The notes under the pieces were generated by a model, which was given only the letters and a program-made list of their open reading frames with translations, was not told the DNA's origin and did not search any database. Source: JBJYIN01 sp046237015 (GTDB taxonomy: Bacteria; Pseudomonadota; Gammaproteobacteria; Enterobacterales; Enterobacteriaceae). From it: a DNA stretch of 64,000 bases. Positions 1 through 9,045 of the stretch are shown here, piece after piece. Within the stretch, counting starts at the first letter, position 1. Each line of letters opens with the position of its first letter. The translations under genes and the position numbers were made by a program. Location: assembly GCF_046237015.1 (NCBI RefSeq), contig NZ_JBJYIN010000016.1:44474-108473 (forward strand), written 5' to 3'.

Positions 1-738
1 ATTCAACAGGCAGAGGATCGAGGGGATATCACGCCCGGCGATCGGTTGATCGAAGCGACCAGCGGAAATACTGGTATTGCGCTGGCGATGATTGCGGCGG
101 TAAAGGGTTATCGGTTACGTCTGCTGATGCCGGACAACATGAGCTATGAGCGTCAGACCGCGATGCGGGCCTATGGCGCAGAACTAGTGCTGGTGAGCCG
201 ACAGCAAGGCATGGAAGGTGCGCGTGATTTGGCAAAGCAAATGGCGCGTGATGGTGAAGGGAAGACGCTTGATCAGTTTAATAATCAAGATAATGCTCTG
301 GCGCATTTTATGACCACCGGGCCAGAAATCTGGCGGCAGACGGCGGGAAAACTGACGCATTTTGTTTCTAGTATGGGGACGACAGGCACCATTTCTGGCG
401 TCAGCCGTTATCTGAAACAGCAAAATCAGGACGTGTGTACCGTGGGGTTGCAACCCGCCGAAGGGAGTCATATTCCCGGTATTCGCCGCTGGGGGGCTGA
501 TTACATGCCCGGTATTTTCCGGGCCGATCTTGTCGATCGCGTTATGGATATCTCTCAGTCAGATGCTGAAAATACGTTGCGACAACTCGCTCGTCAGGAA
601 GGTATTTTCTGTGGCGTGAGTACGGGCGGCGCGGTATTTGGGGCGTTACAGTTGGCGGCAGAAAATCCGGGCTGCATGATTGTGGCCATCGCCTGCGATC
701 GTGGCGATCGCTACTTATCGACGGGCGTGTTTGATTAA
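1..738 (+). CDS. cysM: O-acetylserine sulfhydrylase B (CysM), 3' part
   Basis: Pyridoxal-phosphate enzyme that makes cysteine (or S-sulfocysteine with thiosulfate) from O-acetylserine in the cytoplasm. The frame is open from base 1, so the gene starts upstream of the window and its N-terminus with the PLP lysine is missing here. The visible part has the substrate loop TSGNTG (about codons 20-25 of the fragment), the phosphate-binding GTTGT stretch and the C-terminal DRGDRYLSTGVF typical of CysM. The TTG at base 46 is an internal codon, not a start. In enterobacteria cysM closes the cysPTWAM sulfate/thiosulfate operon, which is expected upstream. It differs from the second cysteine synthase of this window, CysK at 15729-16697. 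Confidence 0.95.
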   Translation: MQQAEDRGDITPGDRLIEATSGNTGIALAMIAAVKGYRLRLLMPDNMSYERQTAMRAYGAELVLVSRQQGMEGARDLAKQMARDGEGKTLDQFNNQDNALAHFMTTGPEIWRQTAGKLTHFVSSMGTTGTISGVSRYLKQQNQDVCTVGLQPAEGSHIPGIRRWGADYMPGIFRADLVDRVMDISQSDAENTLRQLARQEGIFCGVSTGGAVFGALQLAAENPGCMIVAIACDRGDRYLSTGVFD

Positions 739-820
739 TCCCGTTCACATCATATTAAGATGATAAAAATAAAGGTGAAGCTTCACAGGTTTCGCCGTGC
801 GTGCTATACCAGTAATATCT

Positions 821-831
821 TGTAGGACAAC
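821..831 (+). promoter_or_regulatory. Putative operator of the module 1 GntR regulator
   Basis: TGTAGGACAAC lies 19 bases before the gntR start and, with the T before it, forms the pseudo-palindrome TTGT-AGG-ACAA. The exact reverse complement occurs at 3126-3136 in front of the dehydratase gene. TTGT-N3-ACAA fits operators described for FadR-type GntR repressors such as DgoR. Autoregulation is an inference. Confidence 0.55.
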
Positions 832-849
832 TTACTATACAATAAGACC

Positions 850-1566
850 ATGAGCATTAAATCAATTCAGAAACACAATGTGGTTAATGCGGTTTATGAT
901 CAGATTAAAGAGAAATTGCTGGATGGCAGTTGGCCTCCGGGCAGTAAGCTTCCCTCAGAGTCTGAATTGACGGCGTCGTTTAATGTAAGCCGCGTTAGCA
1001 TCCGCAGCGCGGTGCAACGATTACGCGATTTAGGAATTGTGATTACTCAGCAGGGAAAAGGGAGTTTCGTTACCAAAAACCTCAATCAGTATAGTCTGCT
1101 TAATGAACAGCAACCCATTATGCACCTGAGTCGTGAAGAATTTCATGACATGATGATATTCCGGCAGACCGTCGAGTTTAAATGCATGGAGTTAGCCGTT
1201 CAGAATGCCACGGCGGAAGATATTACGGCGCTGGAACAGGCATTGAATCGCATGCTGATAAATAAAGACGATTATAAAAAATATTCCCAGGCCGATTTCG
1301 ATTTTCATCTGGCGATCGCCAAAGCTTCACAAAACAAAGTGTTCTACAACGTAATGCACTCCATTAAGGATATTTATTACTACTATCTTGAGGAGTTGAA
1401 CCGTGCTCTGGGGATTTCACTGGAAAGTGTTGAGGCGCATATCAAGGTCTTTATGGCGATTAAGAATCGAGATTCCTTAACGGCGGTTGCGGTGCTTAAT
1501 GAGGCCATGTCAGAGAATGTGACGGCAATTGAAAAACTGAGAAAGCCAGAATCAGAGGCTAAATAA
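850..1566 (+). CDS. FadR-family GntR transcriptional regulator of a sugar-acid module
   Basis: Cytoplasmic DNA-binding regulator of 238 residues. Residues about 10-75 form the winged helix of the GntR family (LPSESELTASFNVSRVSIR). Residues about 90-230 are an all-helical FCD-type ligand domain with conserved histidines (FDFHLAIA near 150 and EAHIKVF near 198) that usually hold a metal and a carboxylate ligand. It is followed, in opposite orientation, by the ManD-type dehydratase gene at 1754-3007. An identical 11-base operator candidate stands before both this gene and the dehydratase gene, so it most likely represses module 1 and itself. The effector is probably a sugar acid (idonate, gluconate or a product), which cannot be read from the sequence. 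Confidence 0.85.
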   Translation: MSIKSIQKHNVVNAVYDQIKEKLLDGSWPPGSKLPSESELTASFNVSRVSIRSAVQRLRDLGIVITQQGKGSFVTKNLNQYSLLNEQQPIMHLSREEFHDMMIFRQTVEFKCMELAVQNATAEDITALEQALNRMLINKDDYKKYSQADFDFHLAIAKASQNKVFYNVMHSIKDIYYYYLEELNRALGISLESVEAHIKVFMAIKNRDSLTAVAVLNEAMSENVTAIEKLRKPESEAK

Positions 1567-1572
1567 GTGATG

Positions 1573-1598
1573 AAAATGGCGGCTTGCACCGCCATTTT
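1573..1598 (+). terminator. Hairpin terminator after gntR
   Basis: Perfect 10-bp stem AAAATGGCGG / CCGCCATTTT with loop CTTGCA, starting six bases after the gntR stop codon. The A/T ends suit termination in both directions, between convergent genes. Confidence 0.75.
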
Positions 1599-1686
1599 GA
1601 CCGATGACAACGTGTTGATTTACCGCTCTGACCCCACATCTCTCGTTCCTGCGTAGTCCTGATATCAATACATTGCCTGAAGAAAA

Positions 1687-1708
1687 CATCCCCGTTTGCA
1701 CGGGGATG
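1687..1708. repeat. Isolated strong hairpin
   Basis: CATCCCCG-TTTGCA-CGGGGATG is a perfect 8-bp stem between the gntR and dehydratase stop codons. It probably helps end the minus-strand dehydratase transcript. It occurs once, so it is not a CRISPR repeat. Confidence 0.5.
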
Positions 1709-1753
1709 ACGAAGGACGTGAGGTTTGTCTGACACCTCTGATTGGCTGAGTGC

Positions 1754-3007
1754 TTAAGGGCGGGAAGCTGTACCATCCGGGGTGCGAGCATTTGTCCAGG
1801 ACGGGATGCCGCCAACACAAGGATATTGTGCGGCTTTGCGCTCATCGATATCGATACCTAACCCTGGGCGGTCGCTGAGATAGGCATAGCCTTTCTCGAT
1901 CTCTGGACAACCCGGGAAGACTTCGCGCAGTGCTTCGTTCATCGGTGTGTATTCTTGAATACCAAAGTTGGTGACGCTCATATCCAGATGCATGTTCGCG
2001 CAAACGCCAACCGGAGAGATATCGCCCGGCCCGTGCCAGGCGGTCCGTACGCCGTTTAGCTCGCTGTAAACAGCCAACTTCTTCGCAGGGGTGATCCCGC
2101 CAATTGTGCTGACGTGGCAGCGGATGTAATCGATCAGTTTATTGTCGATAAGCGGTTTCCATTCATTCACGTTCACAAACAGCTCGCCCATTGAGATTGG
2201 CGTGGAAGATTGCTGGCGCAACATCTTCAACCAGTCGATATTTTCCGGTGCCACCGGATCCTCAAGATAGAAGAGTTGATATTGTTCCAGGTTTTTCGCC
2301 AGATTGATGGCAGTGACTGGGGTCACGCGCTCGTGAACGTCGTGAATAAATTCGATACCAAAACCCAGTTTATTACGCAAATGCTCAAATAAACGCGGTA
2401 CGCTTTTCGCGTAGGCTTCGGGATCGAAATAGATACCCGGTGTACTACTACGTGGTGAACGTTTCGGTTGAATGTTTTTTGCCCGCGCCAGTTGGGTGGC
2501 GATCAATTTCAGATCGTCTGTTCCTGCGCCGCCATACATCCCCATCTGACAACGCACGTATTGATAGCCTTCTTCCATACGTGCGCAAATATTATCTTCA
2601 ACTTCAAATTCGTCGCCACCATCGGTGTGGACGTACAAAGGAATACCGTCCCGGCATTGACCACCCAGCAATTCATAGACCGGCATACCCGCCAACTTGC
2701 CTTTGATATCCCATAGCGCCATGTCTACGCCAGAAAGCGCATTATTCATAATCGGACCGCTACGCCAATAGCCGCTAACCGCGCCAGATTGCCAAATGTC
2801 TTCAATACGGGTGGGATCCTTGCCAATCAGAAACGGGGCCATGTATTCGTCGATGGCCGTTTTAACAGCATGAATTCTCTGGGTAAAGGTAGCGCAACCC
2901 AGACCATACAGGCCGGGCTGATTGGTTTCGACTTTCACGACCGCCAGATCAATGCCTCCCGGCGCGGTCAGGATCGTTTTCACCGCGGTGATTTTTATAT
3001 TACTCAC
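1754..3007 (-). CDS. Enolase-superfamily sugar-acid dehydratase, ManD subgroup (gluconate/mannonate dehydratase-like)
   Basis: Mandelate racemase/muconate lactonizing-type enzyme of 417 residues, expected to dehydrate D-gluconate or D-mannonate to 2-keto-3-deoxygluconate (KDG) in the cytoplasm. The Mg ligands are visible as Asp in FIHDVHERVTP, Glu in YLEDPVAPEN and Glu in SMGELFVN. The His two residues after the first Asp is the usual acid/base. It is clearly related to, but much diverged from, the two RspA proteins at 42339 and 48237. It starts with GTG behind AAGGAG. Neighbours are a GntR regulator, and across a 395-bp regulatory gap an IdnO/IdnD pair and a transporter. This context favours gluconate as substrate. 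ManD-family members often show low activity in vitro, so the exact substrate is uncertain. Confidence 0.85.
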   Translation of the reverse strand: MSNIKITAVKTILTAPGGIDLAVVKVETNQPGLYGLGCATFTQRIHAVKTAIDEYMAPFLIGKDPTRIEDIWQSGAVSGYWRSGPIMNNALSGVDMALWDIKGKLAGMPVYELLGGQCRDGIPLYVHTDGGDEFEVEDNICARMEEGYQYVRCQMGMYGGAGTDDLKLIATQLARAKNIQPKRSPRSSTPGIYFDPEAYAKSVPRLFEHLRNKLGFGIEFIHDVHERVTPVTAINLAKNLEQYQLFYLEDPVAPENIDWLKMLRQQSSTPISMGELFVNVNEWKPLIDNKLIDYIRCHVSTIGGITPAKKLAVYSELNGVRTAWHGPGDISPVGVCANMHLDMSVTNFGIQEYTPMNEALREVFPGCPEIEKGYAYLSDRPGLGIDIDERKAAQYPCVGGIPSWTNARTPDGTASRP

Positions 3008-3402
3008 AGTAACTCCTTGGTTTTAATCTAGTAAAAATAATTTTGATGTTCGTTAAACAGTGGCTTGTTTTGTCTTTCGTCACTAAAACCTGCCTCTATT
3101 TAGTATGCGATAAGATAAATTGTATGTTGTCCTACATGTTTTTTTTATTTATACCACTATCATTGTGGTAAGTGAAGATAATTCAATAATAAGTGATTTA
3201 AATATAAATCGTTTAAAATCATATAATTGATGATTGTTGTTGTGGGTTGTAAAACTGACTTCAGTTTGTTTTGTGATCAAGCATGCAAAAATAACCGATG
3301 CTTTTTGATTTAAGATCGGTCGTATGACAAGTTAAATATGAATGATGTCATACAAGGTGGGTGGCATTAGGCTATTTTAATGATGAAATATGAGGATTAA
3401 CC
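3008..3402. promoter_or_regulatory. Divergent control region with two operator candidates
   Basis: AT-rich 395-bp gap between the dehydratase (minus) and idnO-like (plus) genes. It holds GTTGTCCTACA at 3126-3136, the exact reverse complement of the element before gntR at 821-831. It also holds a perfect 8-bp inverted repeat GTATGACA / TGTCATAC at 3322-3329 and 3346-3353, whose arms resemble the same TTGTATGACAA-type half-site. The second element is 50 bp before the idnO-like start codon. Binding by the neighbouring GntR protein is an inference. Confidence 0.6.
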
Positions 3403-4170
3403 ATGTCTGCTTTATTTGATTTAACAGGAAAAACTGCATTAATCACAGGATCAGCACGTGGGCTGGGCTTTGCCTACGCAGAAGGACTTGCGGCAGCAGG
3501 AGCTGTTGTGATTTTAAATGATATACGTGAAGAATTATTGTCCGAATCAGTGCAGAAATTACACGATAAGGGTTATCAGGCACATGGCGTTGCGTTTGAT
3601 GTTACAGACGAAAAAGCGGTAGATAGTGTGTTTGTTGAACTGGAACAGAAGGGATTATATGTCGATATCCTAATCAATAATGCCGGGATCCAATATCGCA
3701 AACCGATGGTCGATCTGGAATTGGAACAGTGGAATCGTGTGATTGATACGAATCTGACGAGTGCTTTTATTGTTTCGCGAGCTGCGGCAAAACGCATGAT
3801 TGCACGAGGAAAGGGCGGGAAAATTATCAATATCGGTTCATTGACCAGTCAGGCAGCCAGACCGACGGTTGCGCCTTATACCGCAGCCAAGGGGGGGATT
3901 AAAATGCTCACTTGCTCAATGGCCGCTGAATGGGCTGAATTCAATATTCAGACTAACGCCATTGGACCAGGTTATATTTTGACCGATATGAACACGGCGT
4001 TGATTGATAATAAAGAATTCGACGCTTGGGTAAAAGCAAGTAATCCATCTAAACGTTGGGGACATCCTGAAGAGTTAATTGGAACAGCTATTTTCCTATC
4101 ATCTGCTGCATCGGATTATATAAACGGCCAAATTATATATGTAGACGGTGGCTGGTTAGCTGTACTTTAA
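3403..4170 (+). CDS. Short-chain dehydrogenase, gluconate 5-dehydrogenase-like (IdnO family)
   Basis: NAD(P)-dependent short-chain dehydrogenase of 255 residues. The cofactor motif TGSARGLG is at residues 15-22, NNAG at 92-95, and the catalytic Ser146, Tyr159 and Lys163 (YTAAK) are all in place. The C-terminal NGQIIYVDGG is standard for the family. Overall sequence is closest to E. coli IdnO, which reduces 5-keto-D-gluconate to D-gluconate. The IdnD-like gene 57 bp downstream would supply 5-ketogluconate from L-idonate, which supports that role. There is a good ribosome site (GAGGATTAACC) before the ATG. The gene and the two that follow are visibly more AT-rich than macAB and the housekeeping block. 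Confidence 0.85.
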   Translation: MSALFDLTGKTALITGSARGLGFAYAEGLAAAGAVVILNDIREELLSESVQKLHDKGYQAHGVAFDVTDEKAVDSVFVELEQKGLYVDILINNAGIQYRKPMVDLELEQWNRVIDTNLTSAFIVSRAAAKRMIARGKGGKIINIGSLTSQAARPTVAPYTAAKGGIKMLTCSMAAEWAEFNIQTNAIGPGYILTDMNTALIDNKEFDAWVKASNPSKRWGHPEELIGTAIFLSSAASDYINGQIIYVDGGWLAVL

Positions 4171-4227
4171 ACTCATGTTGTCAGACGTATTCATTATTTT
4201 GAATAAAGACGTTTTTGGAGTAAGGCA

Positions 4228-5277
4228 ATGAAAGATAATAAATTAGTTTTTGATGCTTGTATTGTGAGTGGCAAGAAAGATATTAAAGTGGAAAGCCGTG
4301 AACTCACTTATACAGAAGATGATGTCGTTGTAAAAGTTGAATGTGGTGGTATTTGTGGCTCAGATATACATTACTATCAAGAAGGACATGCCGGTTTATC
4401 CATCATTAAACATCCAATGGTTATTGGACATGAATTTGTAGGAAGAATCCACAAAGCTCCAGCATCTTCTACATTAAAAGTCGGTCAGAAAGTAGCTGTT
4501 AATCCTTCCCAACCATGTAACTCATGTTCATTTTGTTTGGATGGAAAACAAAATGAATGTTCCAGTATGCGTTTTATGGGAAGTGCGCAATTTAACCCTC
4601 ATGTACACGGTGGATTTGCCCAATTTGTTGTTGTGTCAGAACAACAGTGTTACCCCTATAATGAGCAAGTTCCATCTCAAATAATGGCCTTAGCTGAGCC
4701 TACGGCTGTTGTTATTCATTCAGTTAATGTTGCGGGTAATCTGGTTGGTAAAAAAGTACTCGTTATTGGTGCGGGGCCAATTGGTGCACTTACAATCGCT
4801 GCTGTGAAGGCTTCTGGTGCTACTGAAATTGTTGCTTCTGATATTAGCGAGAGATGTAGAAATGTTGCATTAGAGATGGGGGCCGATGTTGCTATTGACC
4901 CACGAGATGAAGCATCGATAAAAGAATATACTAATAATAAAGGATATTTTGATGTGACTTTTGAAGTGAGTGGTGCTCCTGCTGCTATTGAGTTTTCAGT
5001 ATTGGCAACGCGCCCTACAGGGACTGTGGTTCAGGTTGGTATGGGGCCAAGTCCAATTTCCTACCCAGTCGCACAGATGTTGGTTAAAGAACTGTCTTGG
5101 AAAGGATCATTTAGATTTATTAATGAGTTTTCTACAGCTGTTAAATGGTTGGAAAAAGGAATTATTGATCCTCTCCCTATTATTTCAGCAAAATATAACT
5201 ATTTGGATGTCGAGGATGCGCTAATTATTGCAAGTGATAAGAACGTTTCCTCAAAAGTGCTTGTCACGTTTCCATGA
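4228..5277 (+). CDS. Zinc alcohol dehydrogenase, L-idonate 5-dehydrogenase-like (IdnD family)
   Basis: Medium-chain zinc dehydrogenase of 349 residues, expected to oxidise L-idonate to 5-keto-D-gluconate with NAD(P)+. Visible features are the catalytic zinc region GGICGSDIHYY and GHEF, the structural zinc cluster of four cysteines in CNSCSFCLDGKQNEC (near residues 93-110), and the Rossmann glycine motif GAGPIG. The whole chain aligns well with E. coli IdnD by eye. It lies between the IdnO-like gene and an MFS transporter in one direction, forming an operon. A long intercistronic hairpin follows (5315-5364). No gluconate kinase is nearby, unlike the E. coli idn cluster. Confidence 0.85.
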   Translation: MKDNKLVFDACIVSGKKDIKVESRELTYTEDDVVVKVECGGICGSDIHYYQEGHAGLSIIKHPMVIGHEFVGRIHKAPASSTLKVGQKVAVNPSQPCNSCSFCLDGKQNECSSMRFMGSAQFNPHVHGGFAQFVVVSEQQCYPYNEQVPSQIMALAEPTAVVIHSVNVAGNLVGKKVLVIGAGPIGALTIAAVKASGATEIVASDISERCRNVALEMGADVAIDPRDEASIKEYTNNKGYFDVTFEVSGAPAAIEFSVLATRPTGTVVQVGMGPSPISYPVAQMLVKELSWKGSFRFINEFSTAVKWLEKGIIDPLPIISAKYNYLDVEDALIIASDKNVSSKVLVTFP

Positions 5278-5314
5278 TAATTAATACTTTAAGTAAAAAA
5301 TAGATTTTTTCTAT

Positions 5315-5364
5315 CATCTAACTATTAATGGATTTAATTATAAGAATCCATTATGGGTTAGATG
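5315..5364 (+). repeat. Intercistronic hairpin between dehydrogenase and MFS genes
   Basis: Nested inverted repeats CATCTAAC (5315-5322) with GTTAGATG (5357-5364), and ATGGATT (5328-5334) with AATCCAT (5345-5351). No T-run follows, so it is more likely an mRNA stability or processing structure than a terminator. A comparable hairpin sits at the same place in module 2 (50588-50618). Confidence 0.6.
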
Positions 5365-5462
5365 ATTGGATGCAGTCGATGATTTGATAATTCTTTTATG
5401 ATGCAGGGGGGCTAATCTCTGCATATTCAAGTGCTTAAATATAATAATCATATGGTGAGAAT

Positions 5463-6800
5463 ATGAGTCAACCTTCAGCTAAAGTTGAAAGAAGTACATC
5501 TGACCTGGTCAGAGCGTCGGTTTCTGGATGGTTAGGAACAACGCTTGAGTTTATGGATTTCCAATTATATTCCCTCGGTGCTGCACTTGTATTTCATGAA
5601 GTGTTCTTCCCTGAGCAATCAGGGGCTATGGCACTAATACTTGCAATGGGGACATATGGTGCAGGTTATGCTGCGCGCATTGTCGGTGCTGTTATTTTTG
5701 GGAAGATGGGGGATAGAGTTGGAAGAAAGAAAGTTTTATTTATAACAATCGCATTAATGGGGGTATGTACAACCTTGATTGGTGCTTTGCCGACATATCA
5801 ACAAGTAGGTATTTTGGCCCCCATTCTTCTTGTGCTATTAAGAATTATCCAGGGGCTTGGCGCTGGCGCTGAAATATCAGGTGCTAGTACAATGCTTGCT
5901 GAATATGCGCCAGAAGGGAAAAAAGGTATTATTGCATCTCTCGTCGCCATGGGAACGAACTGTGGTACATTAAGTGCTACAGCTATCTGGGCTGCAATGT
6001 TTTTCTTGTTTAGCAGTGAAGATATAATTTCATGGGCTTGGCGTATACCATTCCTTGCCAGCTTTGTTGTTATGGGATTTGCAATTTGGTTACGTTTGAA
6101 TTTAAAAGAAAGCCCTGTTTTTGAAGGTGTAAAGGAAAATCCTGTTCTGGCTGAAAAAAGTGCAGAAGAACAATCATTTTTAAACTTATTGAAAGGAAAA
6201 TCATTTTGGGTTGCGACGGGTCTTCGCTTTGGCCAAGCCGGTAACTCTGGTATTATCCAAACGTTTTTAGCAGGATATATGGTTCAAACTTTACTATTCA
6301 GTAAAGCTGTTCCAACCGATGCAATGATGATTAGTTCTATTATTGGATTTTTATCAATTCCATTTATTGGATGGTTATCTGATAAAATAGGTAGACGTAT
6401 TCCTTATATAATCCTTACGATCGCGTCAATTTTGTTAGCGTATCCGACGATATCTATTATTGTTGATAAGGAACAATCGGTTAGTACTATTATAGTATGC
6501 CTTATTCTTATACATAATTTTGCCGTATTGGGACAAGCAGCAATCGAAGGTATTACGATGGCAGAGATTTTTGGATCTAAGAATCGATTTTCTCAGATGG
6601 CTATATCTAAAGAGATCGGTGGGTTGTTTGCTACGGGGCTGGGACCGTTGTTAGCTGGCATTTTTTGTAAAATGACTGACTCATGGTACCCTATTGTGGT
6701 TATGTTAATCTGCTATTCTTGTATTGGCCTATTATCGGCAATTCTAATGCCTGAAGTTAGAGACAGAGATTTGAAAGATCCTAAAAATGCCATGGAGTGA
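5463..6800 (+). CDS. MFS metabolite:H+ symporter (YdfJ-like), probable sugar-acid permease
   Basis: Inner-membrane major facilitator of 445 residues in the metabolite:H+ symporter group (ShiA/YdfJ relatives). About twelve hydrophobic segments are visible, with the loop 2-3 signature GKMGDRVGRKK near residue 80 and its second-half counterpart SDKIGRR near residue 300. It is strongly similar along its whole length to the transporter at 50698-52059, which is E. coli YdfJ-like. It closes module 1 after the IdnO/IdnD-like genes and probably imports the sugar acid (L-idonate is the simplest guess). It takes the place of the GntP-type IdnT carrier used by E. coli. The coding sequence is noticeably AT-rich. 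Confidence 0.85.
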   Translation: MSQPSAKVERSTSDLVRASVSGWLGTTLEFMDFQLYSLGAALVFHEVFFPEQSGAMALILAMGTYGAGYAARIVGAVIFGKMGDRVGRKKVLFITIALMGVCTTLIGALPTYQQVGILAPILLVLLRIIQGLGAGAEISGASTMLAEYAPEGKKGIIASLVAMGTNCGTLSATAIWAAMFFLFSSEDIISWAWRIPFLASFVVMGFAIWLRLNLKESPVFEGVKENPVLAEKSAEEQSFLNLLKGKSFWVATGLRFGQAGNSGIIQTFLAGYMVQTLLFSKAVPTDAMMISSIIGFLSIPFIGWLSDKIGRRIPYIILTIASILLAYPTISIIVDKEQSVSTIIVCLILIHNFAVLGQAAIEGITMAEIFGSKNRFSQMAISKEIGGLFATGLGPLLAGIFCKMTDSWYPIVVMLICYSCIGLLSAILMPEVRDRDLKDPKNAME

Positions 6801-7010
6801 TAAAGTATGATTTATATCAGGTGTTATTTAGGTAAATAAGCATAAAGACTGTAAATATTAAAGCCTTGCTCAGGTAACCGGTTTTTGGATTTTTATGCTG
6901 TTGATAGTGATGCGTTAGAGTATAAATTAAGGACGAGTTGGTAAAAAATCTGAAAATTGAAAGCGAGTTTTTATTATTGCCGCTAGCATCCAGGGACTAT
7001 ATTCTATAGT

Positions 7011-7052
7011 AATAAAAAGGGGATATTATGGAAAATATTCCCCTTTTTTATT
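7011..7052. terminator. Bidirectional terminator between module 1 and macB
   Basis: Long stem AATAAAAAGGGGATATT pairing with AATATTCCCCTTTTTTATT around a short loop at about 7028-7033. T-rich tails occur on both strands, serving the convergent MFS and macB genes. Confidence 0.8.
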
Positions 7053-7078
7053 ACTGAGTAATTAACAATTTTCTTTTG

Positions 7079-9043
7079 TTATTCCCGTTCCAGCGCATGG
7101 ATCGGTTCCATACGCGCGGCGCGGCGGGCAGGGAAGAAACCAAAAAGGATACCAATCAGGCTGGAACACAGGAATGCAGCCACAATGGATGAGCCAGAAT
7201 AGATCATGGCAAAATGGCTACTGAATTGACTGAATATCACCCCGATAGCCAAAGAAAGTGCAACCCCCAGCATGCCACCAAACAAGCAAACTAATACGGC
7301 TTCGATCAGAAACTGCTGCATGATGTCACTGGTTCTAGCCCCTACAGCCATACGTACGCCGATTTCTTTTGTGCGTTCGGTGACGGAAACCAGCATGATA
7401 TTCATCACGCCTATTCCGCCGACCAGCAGAGAAATGAAGGCAATCATTGAAACAAGTAACGTCAACGTCGTGGTGGTTTTCTCTATCATTTGGCGAATGC
7501 TATCGGTATTCATGATAAAGAAATCTTTTGTGCCATGCCGCTGCGTCAGTAATTGCGTAATCCCTTGTTCCGCAACGCTCATATCAATATTGTCTTTTAC
7601 CCGAATCGTGATGCTTTTCAGGTAGGATTGCCCGACCATACGTTTCATGACGGTGGTATAGGGTATCCAGATATTCAGGTTTTCATCACTTCCAAACCCG
7701 CTTTGATTCTTTTTGACTACGCCAATAATCCGGCTGGGAAGTGAACCGAGCAGAATCACTTTGCCAATAGGATCTTCTCCGTGCGGGAACAGTTTGTCGC
7801 GGGTGTTTTCATCAATCACCGCATCCTGAGTCAGATTATCAATACTACTGCGGGGAAACGTGATACCGCGATCTACCGTGTAACCACGTACGGTAAAAAA
7901 CTGTTCACCCACGCCGGAGACACTCGCAGACACGGCAATATTGCCGTAGCGTAGCGTGATAGCCGTTGAAATCGAGGGCGTTACGCTGTGTACATAGGGT
8001 TGCTGCGATAAAGGCAAAATGTCACTGGCGCGTAGCGTCTGAATCGCACTGGCATTCATATCCCCAAAATCTTTGCCGGGGAAAATCTCTAACGTGCTGG
8101 TACCCATGGCATTAATATCTGCGAGAACCTGTTCCTGAGAACCTTTACCCAGCGCGACGACGGAAACCACCGACGCGATGCCAATGATAATTCCCAACAT
8201 GGTCAAAAATGTCCGCATCCGCTGGGCGTTCATCGCCAATAAAGCCATTTTGAAGGCATCAATAAAGCGATCTTTTAGTTGATTCAACGCAGAGCTCACC
8301 GGTGGCGCAATGATTTCCTGATTTGGGGATGGTCTTATCGAGGATGTTATCGCGGGTTTTATCTGGCGATCGGCAATAATCTCTCCATCGCGTAGTTCAA
8401 TGATCCGCTGAGCGTGTTCGGCAATCTGCATATCATGCGTAACGATAATGACAGTATTACCTTGTGTATGGAGATCGCCGAGAATACCGAGCACTTCGTT
8501 ACCACTTTGGGTATCCAGCGCACCAGTGGGTTCATCCGCTAAAATGATCCCCCCACCATTCATTAATGCCCGGGCAATACTTACCCGCTGCTGTTGTCCG
8601 CCGGAAAGTTGGTTAGGGCGGTAATTCAGACGGTTTTCCAACCCGAGGCGGGTCAGCAGATCGGCAGCCCGCTGGCGTCGCGCGACACGATCTTTGCCCG
8701 CGTAAATAGCAGGTACTTCAACATTGCTTTGTGCGGTCAAATCACCCAGTAAGTGATAACGCTGGAAAATGAAGCCGAAATGTTCGCGGCGTAACTCTGC
8801 CAGTTGATCGTTATCCAACTGGGCAACGGCGCGATCGGCCACCCGATAATCACCGGATGATGGCTTATCAAGACAGCCTAAAATGTTCATCAGCGTGGAC
8901 TTACCGGAACCGGATGCGCCAACGATGGCGACCATTTCTCCCTGATTAATGGTCAGGTTGATATTTTTCAATACGGTAACGGCTTGCTCCCCGTTGGCGA
9001 AACGTCGGGTGATATGCGTCAGTTTGAGTAATGGCGTGGACAT
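7079..9043 (-). CDS. macB: MacB macrolide/peptide ABC exporter
   Basis: Inner-membrane ABC transporter of 654 residues that works with MacA and an outer-membrane channel (TolC) to expel macrolides, heat-stable toxins or lipopeptides from the periplasm. Residues 1-230 are the ATPase: Walker A GASGSGKST near 41-49, signature LSGGQQQR near 145, Walker B ILADEPTG near 166. A first transmembrane helix near residue 275 is followed by a large periplasmic domain and three C-terminal helices (about 520-640), the MacB fold. It begins 2 bp after the macA stop, so the two are co-transcribed. Length matches the family (E. coli 648). Confidence 0.93.
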   Translation of the reverse strand: MSTPLLKLTHITRRFANGEQAVTVLKNINLTINQGEMVAIVGASGSGKSTLMNILGCLDKPSSGDYRVADRAVAQLDNDQLAELRREHFGFIFQRYHLLGDLTAQSNVEVPAIYAGKDRVARRQRAADLLTRLGLENRLNYRPNQLSGGQQQRVSIARALMNGGGIILADEPTGALDTQSGNEVLGILGDLHTQGNTVIIVTHDMQIAEHAQRIIELRDGEIIADRQIKPAITSSIRPSPNQEIIAPPVSSALNQLKDRFIDAFKMALLAMNAQRMRTFLTMLGIIIGIASVVSVVALGKGSQEQVLADINAMGTSTLEIFPGKDFGDMNASAIQTLRASDILPLSQQPYVHSVTPSISTAITLRYGNIAVSASVSGVGEQFFTVRGYTVDRGITFPRSSIDNLTQDAVIDENTRDKLFPHGEDPIGKVILLGSLPSRIIGVVKKNQSGFGSDENLNIWIPYTTVMKRMVGQSYLKSITIRVKDNIDMSVAEQGITQLLTQRHGTKDFFIMNTDSIRQMIEKTTTTLTLLVSMIAFISLLVGGIGVMNIMLVSVTERTKEIGVRMAVGARTSDIMQQFLIEAVLVCLFGGMLGVALSLAIGVIFSQFSSHFAMIYSGSSIVAAFLCSSLIGILFGFFPARRAARMEPIHALERE

Positions 9044-9045
9044 GC

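Noticed and set aside
1687..1708. CATCCCCG hairpin reminiscent of a type I-E CRISPR repeat
   Set aside because: Single occurrence, no spacers, and the sequence fits a terminator-like stem between convergent genes.
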